Of a stretch of DNA of 64,000 nt, positions 24,255 through 36,500 are shown in pieces (position 1 is the stretch's first letter; each line of letters starts with the position of its first letter). Both the position numbers and the translations under genes were made by a program. Below the pieces are notes generated by a model that was given only the letters and a program-made list of their open reading frames with translations, did no database searches and was not told where the DNA came from. The DNA comes from Lumbricus rubellus. Taxonomy: Eukaryota; Annelida; Clitellata; Crassiclitellata; Lumbricidae. Location: NCBI GenBank assembly GCA_945859605.1, contig OX243814.1:38359630-38423629 (forward strand), written 5' to 3'.

Positions 24255-24540
24255 TTAAGACGTAGGCCTAGACCTAAATTCCGCCACTTTTGCAGATGAT
24301 GTGAAGCTCAAGCTTAGATTACAAAGCAGGGCGAAACTTAGGCTATCACATTCGTTATGAGACAACCTCGTTACCGGTACACAGCAAATGCTACTGCGTA
24401 CTAAGTCCTGGAAGCTTTCTGCCCGTGTTAAAGTAGCATCAACCATCACTGTCTTTGTTAGATAGTCAATGCTTCCAGTTCCGTCCAAAACTAGGACATC
24501 CAGAAAGTTTGTCCTTGACAAATATAACTTATGCCAACGC
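24255..24540 (-). pseudogene. Penelope-like reverse transcriptase fragment
   Basis: The minus-strand frame encodes TNFLDVLVLDGTGSIDYLTK, then SFQDLVRSSI, and later RLSHNECDS. This follows the pattern FLDv..., y-K-T, S-F-HP, sI...R...C near the end of the reverse transcriptase of Penelope-like elements. The His-Pro and several other positions have decayed. It lies just upstream of gene C exon 1. Confidence 0.5.
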
Positions 24541-26515
24541 TTTTAGTGCTGTAATAAAGCCATTCAGCTTTCATCAAGCGGCGGATGAAAGACTGTCAAT
24601 GCAGTATTCCAGTCTACGTTGTTTTCATAAGTTGACCTTGGTGATATCGTAAACTAATTGCTTTAAGACCTGCGTAGTCCTAATTATTTATTAAATTCGT
24701 CATGTAACTGTTTGCATTAGTTAATATATCGCCGCCTATATCAATGATCAGCGTTAGAAATTGTCCTAGCGTGGTGTATCTGCTGTCACATAATACATGT
24801 AGGCCCTAAAATAATAACCATATTCCAATAGGCTACCACTCATTCTGCTTAACGTGTTTATAATCATTGAGATTGCTTTAAGATTAGTGTCTCATTATTG
24901 TAGGCCTAGATCTACTTAACAAGAACCAGATGATAAATAATTCTTATATCGACTTACCAGAGTTTGCACAACCTGTGACCTAAGCAGCTGGCATCCTAAA
25001 GAACTACTGACTCTGTTTTGAATCCGCTCCAGACCAACCTCACTCCTGCACTCCACCCGAAAAAACCTCTCCTTCAACACTCATATTATAAGAGTTTCGT
25101 CAGTAAACAGCAACCCGGAAGAACCACGTCTCCGACGCGTTGCGACTCTCGAAGATTGCTTAGCAACAGGACAGCAATTAGCGTCTCACGGTTGCTTTTT
25201 GCTAGACGCTGCAGTCACACGCCTGTCACTCTGTCTAAAATGTGGCCTAGATTTCATTTACATGTACGTACTATAAGAAAATAAAGTGGATCAATTTGGT
25301 TGCTTACATGTGATGCAATTTTGAAAAACTATTGTCGCCTAGTTTTATTTAAAAATAATATAGCGAAAGTGGGTTTTTTAAAGCCTGGTTTGGCTTTAAC
25401 ACTATCTTCAAAGTAATGGCAACTTATCGCATCATTTAATTTGAAAGCAGTTTGCTAATTTTCTGCACCATACACGGTTTTAATGTAAGATATCAGTGTT
25501 CTATAGGGCCTATTAATTTCAGGGTTGCACGCTATTTAAATTTTAAAATTATTATCTTAAAGCAATAATGAAATTTAATCAACTCTGCCAAGTCAGTTGA
25601 ATCTGAGTGATAATCGAGATAAAGTTAGGGGCTGATTTCGCTAAGTGTAAAAGAAAACTGGTTTTCTTATCGATCGATACATAGACTCGGTATGCAACAA
25701 CTCCACAGCTATCATATTAAATGGTCGTAATCGAGAAATACTTTTCCACGTTTGACTTTCGTGAGTTAGCCTACTCATGTAGCATAGCTCGAGATGCTGT
25801 GTACTGAAACACAAGCTTCAAACATGATTTTCAGATGCGTTAGTGCAAAGCGTCACTCTCTCTTTTATTTGCAGGCTTAGTCTTACTCTACTTGGTCCAA
25901 TATCATCGTAAGTGGAACTGCTTTCCTTTGAAAGACATTTACACTAGATGCAATGAGTATCCACAACTGAAGAGTTGTCCTGTATGCAGGTCATTTCGCT
26001 AAGAACTGGTCAAAATGGTTCTTCAATGAAGCTTTTTTAATTCGTAGAAACCTTTTGACTCTCGTAATAGAAATGAAAACCATTTTTATCGTCTGTCATA
26101 ATATTTTGGCGGGACATTTAGCCTAACTCCATACACTGCTGGGTTGATAGGTCAGCACGCTGAACACAGTGAACACTTTAGTAGACTACTATATCACAAT
26201 TCGACATAATAACCAAACTTTTTAAGAAGACGATTCCAAAAATATACCATACTAATAATGCATTTTATACATAAAATAATGACATAATTTTATAGATGAA
26301 CGAGAACATACTTTTGACAAAATTTTCAGTTAAAAACATATTAAGCTTGATGCATTATATTGCATCGATAAAAATCTTTCATGACAGGAAGGTAAATCAA
26401 GTTATAAGAATTGGTTTTTTTGTCTGACCGAAGAGTAGCACAGATGCAGTTTTCAGGACATAACTGATGTCAACGTTAATGTTGATTCATTCAGTTGGAT
26501 AAAACGAAGTCGTCA
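24541..26515. other. Intergenic region upstream of gene C
   Basis: No exon or mobile element was recognised. The sequence near 25.0 kb (TTTTGAATCCGCT) weakly resembles the upstream regions of D (near 50.3 kb) and E (near 60.9 kb), TCCTAAATCCG, so it may hold the promoter region of gene C. Confidence 0.35.
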
Positions 26516-26519
26516 GAGT

Positions 26520-26800
26520 AAACATCGACGCTTCAAAGGCGAGACTTCTGTTGCTGAATGTCGTTAGCTTATGAAGTCTGTTTCCGCGTCTTGTCGTCAA
26601 GTGCTACGACACCCGACTGTGTCGATCGAAGCACCCGAGTCGATTTTAGTCGCCATGGAAACTGGTCAGCGCATTTAGAGGTCGTCGTGGTGGCACATTG
26701 GGCTTAGCTGAAGCACGATGTTGTGCCTTATAAGTGCATGAGAGTGAAAAAAGGAATTAGACCACTTTGTGTGGTTTTGCAAAGCTCTTGAAAAGCGCTA
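26520..26800 (+). repeat. Dispersed repeat, single-unit copy of the 61.7 kb family
   Basis: Begins with one copy of the GCGAGACTTCTGTTGCTGAA unit and continues through CGTCAAGTG, TCGATCGAAGC and a CATGGAAAC block. These blocks occur in the same order at 61.71-61.87 kb, next to the 21-bp minisatellite. It ends in AAAAGCGCTATATAC, similar to the common LINE/SINE tail. Confidence 0.6.
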
Positions 26801-26808
26801 TATACACT

Positions 26809-27580
26809 GTGTCCACGATAAAGTAGATCACACAATAAAGTGTCATAACTCGGTCAAAAACGTTTAGGATTTGTCTGGAATTTTAAAAACAGCAACAGTG
26901 ACCATATTTACACGAGATCCTAAAACCGATTAGAAATATTCGCGTGTTTGTCAAATTTATGATCGTTTAAAATGCAGCACCGAAAAAGTGAACTTTCCAA
27001 CATGGAAAACCTGAAAAGAAGTGAAATTCAGCTAAATATGGTGTTCCAGATGTCCACCTTGTTCACGGACACACGACCGTAGACGCTACTGTTTGATGGT
27101 CCTGTCGATGATCACCTGGTTAAACAACTTACAATCTTCAAACAGATGCGCCCTACGCCCTACGGTTATCGATGTCATGAATACGCGTGAACGAAAATCA
27201 CGCTCCTCCACCACATGTACTCCGGATCAAGATCTGGACTGCTGGACGGCCACAGCTGCGGGATATGAAGCCGAGTGTCTTCCGGGACAGCTACTACACC
27301 ACTACGTCTACGGTCGTGTGCTCGTGAACAAAAATGACATTTTGACCACTAATTATAGCTGAACTTTGCTTCCTTTCAGCTTTTGCATGTTGGAAAGTTG
27401 CATTTTTCGGTGCTGGATCTCAAACGCTCATAAATTTGGCAGACTCACGAGTATTTCAAATCGGCTTTACGATCTCGTGTAAATATGGCCACTGTTGTTG
27501 TGTGTAAAATTTCAGACAAATCCTACAAGTTTTGACCGAGTTATGACACTTTATTGTGTGATCTACTTTATCGTGGACAC
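26809..27580 (-). mobile_element. Defective Tc1/mariner-type element with ~190-bp inverted repeats
   Basis: The left arm (26809 to about 26995) and right arm (about 27385-27580) are long imperfect inverted repeats, both starting GTGTCCACGATAAAGTAGA. Between them the minus strand encodes LHIPQLWPSSSPDLDPEY, the WPxxSPDLNP-like signature of the Tc1/mariner DDE transposase, then traces of a few more residues. The remaining transposase is deleted. Confidence 0.75.
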
Positions 27581-27599
27581 TGGACACATTGTAGTATAT

Positions 27600-28990
27600 A
27601 GGCTAATATATTCCTCTCCATCTTTTTTAACAGATCATTTACTGAGGATCACGTTCCTTCTTGTCAGAACTCCACTGTTTCCCAAGTCTGAAAAACTGCA
27701 TTCATAATAGTTATCAAACTCATCGGCTTATTTCCCATTATCTCGTTTTTCCGAAAACCAAGGCGAAACTGGTCACTGTCCTATTCCTTCTTTGCCCGAG
27801 GCAAGCAGGTACAGCTCATGATAGATACATGTACCGAACTTCTTTGTCATTTACTGAGGATTATTTTGCCATTTTCTATAATGTAGGCCTATCCTACTAT
27901 CCTGTGACGGTTCAGGCGTTATTGCCGAAAAACCGAAATTAGACCTTCATTTTTTTTAAATAAGACGACTCAAAAACAGTAAGGCTAGGCCTATTTGGGA
28001 CTTTTGGTATTTCCGTCAATTGCTGTAGTGTAGGCTACTTAACAATAGTTGCTATGCAGTGTATGCACAGTATCTAGCCTACATCCTAAAAATTCATTGA
28101 TGTTTTTTCTGCCAAAGTTCCTTTGCGTCGTTCAAGTTTGCGCTTTTCATGCACATTCTTGCAATCTTCTTCCAACTTTCGTGGAGCGGCGGTTTATTTG
28201 ATTTTATAAATAGCCTACCTCTAGCTTAGTGCAATGTAGAAGGCTCCGGCATGACTGTTTGCATAATTATGTCCCCTTGCTACATGTATGTATGTAAGGT
28301 GCACGATTGTGGCCATGCATTCACACAAAATGCTTAGGCCCTATAGGTCTACATAGAGATTGCTATTTACTGCTTTATCAGCTATTTCGTTAGGCCCACC
28401 GCTGATTAATCCAGAAAACGCAGTACCGCTCATCTTCTTGATGTCGTTTAAGTATTCGGACTTTGATGAGAAGATTTTACCTGAAAATGAGTTTTTTAAT
28501 TAAGAGAACTTGCAGTGTGTGCATACTGCATGTCATTTTAGCACATAGCCTAGTCTACTGTTGTGTTTTGGGGAATTTCCGATCCAAACTGACACCTGTT
28601 TTTGATAAATGTTCTGCAGAATACGCGCTGAATGAGCCTGGCATTGTCGTAGGCCTATCGGTTCTTCAAGGTTGATTTTATGGAATTGCAGTGAAGAAGG
28701 TTTATAGGATAATTAATTATAGTAGGCCTACTTATCCTTAGTATAGCTAGATAACAAATTGAAGTTATAGGCTAGTTCATGTCATGATTATTGAAAAGAT
28801 TATCGCGGTGATGATGAGAAATGATCACTCAAAATCATGTACCATGGTCTACGAAATTGAATTTGTTCTAGCACTTTAGCTCTCAAAATTTTATTTGTGC
28901 ACTGTTGACCCAGATAAATTCAGTCTGTTATTGCTTCCTGAGATAGCCTACATATCCTAGAAGCTTTGGAAGTGGACATTCTAAGTGCAC
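27600..28990. other. Intergenic region between genes C and D
   Basis: AT-rich with several TAGGCCTA palindromes. The small open frame at 28463-28675 on the plus strand begins with a hydrophobic segment but has no homology I can see. Nothing else is supported. Confidence 0.4.
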
Positions 28991-28994
28991 ACGC

Positions 28995-29800
28995 GGTCAA
29001 AAATTCACAATGACACATAGGCCTAATTAGTCAACAACAAGAATAACGGTAAACAGAAAGACCTATGAGACTGTTGAGAACGAGATAACCGAGCAGTTCA
29101 AGAAATTTTTTAGAACGATAACGGGTATTTATGGCAGCTCTTGAGTACATCCGAGTGCATAGAAAATAGCCTAAGCTTAGGCCTACTAGTGACAAATGAC
29201 AAAATCATATAGGCTATGCGTATGATGCCAGGTTTGTCTAAACTGTAGGGCCTACTCCAGCACTTTTTATTACCTCAATATCGCGTCAGCATTCGCATAG
29301 ATCATCATTTGGATATTGAAGTAGCACGATCCGCGAAGCATGAGGACCCTAAAGGGGGCAGCGATGGCGAAGTATATCTAGCCCGGTCTGTTCAATAAAA
29401 AATGATCAGGATCAAGACTATTAATAGGTTGATGGGGTCTACATTGGATTCACCATAATAATATTCGTTCTCTTTCCTTCCTAGTGATAAATTTTTGTGA
29501 TGGATGAATAACCATATATTATAGGAATAACAGAAAAAGCATGAATTATGTCAAACTTATTCTTCCTTTTAGAATTTATAGGCCCGATCCCTCTGTAGAG
29601 TCTTAGGACACGATTTCTACAGCTTATGGTCTCCACCCAACTCATGCAACAGGAACTGGAAATGTGACTAGTTGCAAATGCCTAATATTCTCAGCAGCTA
29701 TGGGTCCATAGATGAGCAAATATTTGACAACTTGACAACAGATATTTCAGCTGTGCAGTTGAGAACAGGCTGCCGTAGGCATGTCTGGAGTTTCTACTGA
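28995..29800. repeat. Distal end of the D duplication unit
   Basis: Matches 50385-51560 in the same orientation, including blocks GGGTATTTATGG, AGTACATCCGAG, CCTCAATATCG, GTAGCA and GGCATGTCTG. It marks how far the segmental duplication reaches beyond the 3' end of genes D and E. The plus strand contains LPQYRVSIRIDHHLDIEVA, which corresponds to PPQYRIRIPKKHHHNMIIKV in the other copy. Confidence 0.6.
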
Positions 29801-30534
29801 CCTATAATTATGGAAGTGTTTTGATACCTATCCTGCTAATCGGGTCACGGGTGACCCGGTCTGGCGGGAAAGAGTTAACTTTACAACGTAGACTAAAGTT
29901 CCTGTTAGGATGTTCCTTGTTAGCTATACGCTGCTTAGAGAACTCGAAGCTGGCATTTAATTAGTCCGACACATACAGGTTTGATCGTATGACAAATCCG
30001 TCTTTATCCCCGTTATAAGAGTTGTGCAGCATTACATTAGCCAAGTCATCTTAAGTCATGCGAATAAACCAACATGAGTGCAAACAGGTACACAAAAATA
30101 ACATAGGCTAAATCATCTATCGTCATTGACAGAACAGTAGCCTCACTTCAGCACCAAAAACCGTAAACACGTACAGTTCTTTCATGCAGTCGACAGCACG
30201 TGCAAGATAGCGTCTCCTTTATAATATCAGTGTTCATGAACGATTTTAAGGAATAGGCCTACATGACATTACATTGTAAGCCTTATGACAGAGAATGGCA
30301 GAGACTTATGTGCATTATTGGTGAACACTATGCTTGGAAGTTTTTCTGCGTTCAAGCCACTATCATAGTTTTATATCTGTGCATCTGTGCTGCAACTACT
30401 ATAATTAATTACTTGATACACACTTACACAGGTTATAAAACAAGTCTCGGCATCAAGAATGGCTTTGTAACCTATATCAGCAAAGCCAGCTGTAAATGTA
30501 ACTAGTTTTTTGCATGACTATTGGATCCAAACAG

Positions 30535-33500
30535 CTAAAGAGGCATGCCATCGTGTAATTTAGTTGTCAACGCTGTCCAAAGCATCAGCGGCATCCATGT
30601 CAAAGCGTTACCTACAAAACAACAATTTCATATTACATTATTAGGTTACACAATACACATCAATAATTATGCATGAACACTGTTGAACAGTTATAAAATA
30701 TTTCTGCAGGCCTTTATTCGGTAATTTACTAGGTTCTCGCTAATTATGTACCAGGATTTGTCGAGGTGATACCTGTGTTTAAAAAGTAAAGATAAATTCT
30801 TATTTCATTCTTTTTTAAATTATCAGTAGATCAGTAGAGAAGTCCAAAGGATATTAATAAATGAGTCTGTTCACTAACGTTGATTCAACCAATTCCGATT
30901 ATTCGAACGGTCGAACCTATTTCACTGCAGAGGAACGCAACCATATTTCAGCATAGGACCAGTAAGTAGGTGATGGTGTCTGTAACGATCAATTTTAAAA
31001 GTGGTGGTGACCCGACCATCACGATGAAAAGTCACGCCTATAATTTTTATGACTAGAATCATGATGGACCAGTAGCTTATATAAATATCTTACGACTGGA
31101 ACGATTCTCCAGAGTCCACGGAGCGCTAACAGGCGTTGGCTCAGGGAGTTTTGCTGGACAGTTATTCTCGCATTCTGAAAATACAACACGGGGAGATAAC
31201 TTTAATCAGAATATACCGCAACATTAGGCCTATAATACAGCTGTAATTCATTACGTAATTCTATGGATTATCCGATCTCTTAGTAGGCCTATCCTAGGTT
31301 CTGCTTGCTGAATAAATTTAATTAGGCTAGAGCATAGCCTACACAGAAATTGCTTTATGAGAGATTCGTGAATGATTGAATGTATACTTGACCAATCAGT
31401 TTAGTAGGCTATGCCGCTTTGGAGGACTATTGTCGCAGAGCTGAATATAAGTTCCAATCCCCTATTATGGAATTTCAATGTTTTAGTATAAATTTTCAGC
31501 TTCAATCGACTGATGATAGACCTACTTAGGCTATAACAGTAAAGATTTCGCTACGACTTTTTCAGCGTCCACGTTTCGTCAAGTGGTAGTGGTTCTAGAT
31601 TTTATTGATATCTGATTATGATAACAAGTGAAAATCGGCCAATCAAAAGAAATTTACCAAAGCCATTGTTGCTGTAAACCGCCGTCCTTGCGTCAAACAC
31701 CATCACATTTTTGTCGTCTGCGGTGTAGGCTAGTTCAATCAAAACAAAGGTAGTTAGATAAGCTGTTCTATACGGAAGCAAGGTTCCTTTGGCGCGGCCA
31801 GTGGAAGACCTATAGCCTATGTAATATTATTTGTGTATGCATTTGGACACATAAAAGGCTTCATTGCGTACCCAGACAGCCAGAAATCGCAGTGCCCGTA
31901 CCATGCCAACCTACTTAGCCCACAACGGCAAACTCGGGGATCACGGCATCTTCGCCCATCTGGAAACGCCCATCGTACCTCATTCGGCCCAATAGAGTAG
32001 CCCAATAGGGGGCGGATGATCTTTCCCAAACAGGCCCAACGTATATTCTTCGCCTCATTGAGCACCGCGCGGTGCATAGGTTGCGCCTATGAATTTATCT
32101 GCCGGCCCAGCGGTGTATAAGTGCGGGCTTCTATTCATTGTTATGGCGTCGGCGTCTAGGGGCCCACTAGTGTAAATTCATCGCTATCTGTCGGCGCGGC
32201 ATTGGTGTTTGTAAGGGGCCACCTATTGCTCCCCAGGCTACCATCGCACTGTCTATAATGGCCTTTATAGGGCCGCTATTGGCAAATGATCGGCCGCTGT
32301 CGGCGCTATGAGGTTGGCTGTACTTGGGACTATGGGTTGCCATCCATTCTGCCTACGGTCAGCCCTCACAATGCCTCTAATGGCAATATGAAGACCAGGT
32401 GTAGACCTATAAATGTGGTTGTAACCGATTCTCAGGTGAATTTCTGCAATTTCCAATCACAAAATTAATCCCACAAGAACCCTGACATCTGAGATTCGAT
32501 TTAGGAGCCCAAATATACTTCTTACATGCAATAGAAAAACGCAAGTTTCCATGAAAATAATTTTTAACAAAGTTCACACCATTCATTGTATTAAAAATAA
32601 AAACAATATTTATGATAGTAACACATGCAATACATTTTCAAAATCATTAATTCCATTCAATTGGCAAGAGGAATATTATCCAGCTAAATTTATAATGCAA
32701 GATTAATTATTTAAACAGTAAGACTTCTGAAATGTCAAAATCATTCATTTATCTAGAGACTTGAATCAACATTTCACTCAGAGAAAATTGAGATTGTCGG
32801 AAACAAAAGCTTATCCAACAGACTGAGTTCAGCTAAATTAGGGCAATATAAATCATATTAAAAGGAGAAAATGCAACCGAAAAACAGTCATACAACCAAT
32901 ATTCAATTGTTAAAATGCATGATACAACAGTCTTTATAATTATCACACATTAGATAAAAATGATTTGTGCAAAAATTGAATTTATTTACTTGAAAAACTT
33001 AATTAATAAATCTATTTAAAAATGAGAATGTTAAATACTAAATTTTAAATGTTTTAGAGAAATGACTACATACACACAAACAGAACAAATGCATTCCACA
33101 AAAAGTTTACTAGCCTTCTGTTTATAACCACACAAATTAGATAATGAAGGTAAAAAAGTATCCTCAGAGCTAATTAAATTAGGGCGATATTTAAAAAATC
33201 TTTATTACAGTTTTGAGTGCTAATTATAAGCGAAAACAATGTTTTAGCGAACCACTCATAAATACACATTTGTTCATAACAAGATATCAAATTGATTATT
33301 ATTTCTAGTTACAACAACACCCTGATTTAAACACACTAGCATATTAAGAATAATAATAAAAATCAAAGCAACATCATTCTGATTGCATGAAAAATACAAT
33401 TTTCCTCTTAAATACATTTTCAACAATTCTTCAGCACACCGCCTCCTTGACAATCATTGCATACATTAACAATCATGTTTACTGAAACGCAAACCATGTG

Positions 33501-36500
33501 TCAATAGAACCGCAGGTCGCACAATTCAAAAATAGGTCATTGGAAATAGCTCAAATAATCATATAGTTGCTGTTTTTACACTAAAACAATATCATCTCTG
33601 CACATATAAAACAAAACATGCATTGGCAGCAAAAAAATAAACAAAAAGTTGACAAATTTGGAGTTAGTGCTTTTGCGCTCAAAGAAGATGGCATTCATTC
33701 ATTCATTCAATTTATATCGCGCCTCTTCAAGATATCTACTCATAGGCACTCTCGGCGCTAACTAGCCCAAATGATATTAATTAATAGTCATAGCGAGCGA
33801 AAAATAACACGTTGCAAAACAAAACAGTTAGCTGAGAGTCACCTGTGGCGAGCCCTCACAAACACGTAGAGTTGACCATCGGATCCCCGTAGACAGCTGG
33901 TAGATGGCAGGGCATATATATATATATACATATATATATGGCATATATAGTCTTATATAACAACACAAACATCAGCAATAACACTTAACAGAATAAATAC
34001 ATGTCCCCCATCTAAAATGAAATGAGTAATCACAGAAACATAAAATTAAATGGATAAAATAGAGAAATAATTATCAACCATAACAATAATAATCCTGTGA
34101 AAACGTATTCATAATTTTATGTAACCGCAGCGTAAATATTTCCACGTTCAAAAACTTTCACACCAATCTCATAAACACTGAAAAACCTGGCTTTTAATTA
34201 AATATTAAACCTCTAAATAACACTTTAAGAGGGGTTTTAGAGTATATAACGGCAACACTGTGGCATATAAAGGGTGGGTAAAAAAAAGAACACCCCTAAG
34301 GTTTTTTGCCAATATCTTGGCCAGAAGTAAGAATTTCGAAATGAAATTTTACAGGCTTAAAGACATTTCATATTTACACACGATGGCCAGATTTCATCAC
34401 AATATTTCAAACAGAACAAAAGTTATATCACTTTTAGTGACGCCACCCACCATTTTTTGAAGATTTAAAAGCGTATCACAAAAAAGTAGCAAAAACCCAG
34501 TTTTATTAAGTCTCGTCTCAAATAATTGTTATCAAATAGCTTTGATTTTGCCAGGTGATCATTATAATTACTTTTTTTTAAACAGGGTACAAGCGTAGCT
34601 GCACATCACTGAGAAGTCACTTAGCAAGATTACAATCAAGTTGGTAAATAAGGAATCTGTCAGATTATTAATTTTGCTATTAATGCTGCACATCACTGAG
34701 AAGTCACTTAGCAAGATTACAATCAAGTTGGTAAATAAGGAATCTGTCAGATTATTAATTTTGCTATTAAAGCAGTAAAATTCAAATTTCTTTTAAAAAA
34801 TGGCTAACGTGTCAATGACAGACAAAATATGTATTCAGACAACTTTTGAACAAGATCCTGGAGATATAAGGCTATGAGCAACGTTTACTCTGATAAACAG
34901 TGAGAGTCTAAACATTAAGAGTTAAGCTGAGATTTGCCGTGAATGAAAGGAGATCGGCTCAATGTCGATTGGTCTGGTATCATTGAGAAAGCCAATGGCC
35001 CCAAATCTCTGGATTTGAACCCGATGGATTGATAATTAATTGCGGAGAAATATCACAATCTGCAACCAAAACCAAGAGCGGTAAGAGAATTGATGAGCGC
35101 ATTGGAGTTGATATGGGAAGATTTGCCTAAAGTTGTAATGCATCAACAGGTCCATCAAGAACTTTGTAGAGACTCAAAATAAGTTTTGGCATTGGTAGTG
35201 CTTCACAAGTTGTGAAGCACTATCAAGTTCATTTCACAATAGTTATTTGAGATGACACTTAATAAAATCGTGTTTTTATTACCTTTTCTTGTGTTACGTT
35301 TTTGAATCATCAAAAAAGGTGGGTGGCTTCACAAAAAGCGATATAGCTTTGTTTTTTTTAAAATAGTTTGATGAAATCTGGCCATCATGTGTAAATATGA
35401 TTTGTCTTTAAGCCTGTAAAATTTCAATTTCGAAATTCTTACTTCTGGCCAAGATATTCGCAAAAAAACTAGGGGGTGTTTTGTTTTGGCCCACCGTGCA
35501 GACAGTGTAAAGTGCACGAACACAGCATAAGTTCCCACAACCCACCCAAGGGTCGGCTTAGCCAGACATTGGGCACAGATGCACTGGTAAAATGACCAGG
35601 ACGTTATCGACCCTTGCATGACTGCCAGTTAATTTTGACTCTCCTAAATTGTGATCAATAGTTCAATTGACACTATGAAGTTTAATCTGACTGTGGCATA
35701 AGTTTTAAATAATAAAATATATAATATCTTTGTGTAATTTCAAGCTGCATTGCGATTACAATTTATAGTATGAACAAATGACAAGTTATACTTCAAGAGT
35801 CAAATTTAACCGACAGCCATGCAAAGCTTTCATAATGCTTCACTGCCTTTTAATTACGCCATCTGCCAAATGGAAGGTTGAGCAGACCTTTGGGAGGGTA
35901 GAGGGAAGCAATCCCGCAACCATGCACTTTCGTCCCAGAGTGCTGCCATTATCCTAATCCTTAGCCATAGTATTAAACAAATATATATGTATATAAATAC
36001 ACAATTACACACACAATCACACATACATAAATGACCGTGGTGCTGCACGGTGGTGTAGCGGTGGCGTCGTTGCCTTGGAGCTGGAAGGTTCGAATCCACC
36101 TCACCGCGTAAGGACCTTGGGCAAGTCCTTCACTCACAATTGCTCATTGCATCAGCGTGAAACTCCGATGCAGTGTCCGCTCTGCATTCGTGGATCGCCG
36201 CCTCTGAGTGAAGAGAGCTTGAAGGGGCGCTATAACAAGTGCACATACAAACAAACAAAATACATCTATACACAATTAAAATATTTGAAAACTAAAATAA
36301 ACAAGATTATATGAGGTCATAATATACAATAATACAATACATTATTGGAATGTAGCTAGATATAATTATTACTTTAGTAAACAGGGAGTAGCGTTCCATG
36401 CTGTAGCATACCCACATTTAATATAGCAAGGCAAAAGAGCATTATAGCATTAACTGCCTTGCGCAACAGTCGTTTATGCTGTCAATGGCTTGGGAATGGA

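Noticed and set aside
28463..28675. Small plus-strand ORF with a signal-peptide-like start
   Set aside because: No homolog, paralog, splice partner or conserved copy in the duplicated block; likely chance.
30263..30505. 80-codon plus-strand ORF downstream of gene D
   Set aside because: The matching sequence downstream of gene E (about 52.47 kb) does not keep the frame; it is likely 3' flank of the minus-strand gene.
30535..30600. Short ATG-initiated peptide resembling a signal peptide (also at 52.7 and 19.2 kb)
   Set aside because: Phases and the preceding acceptors show these are the last exons of genes D, E and C, not first exons.
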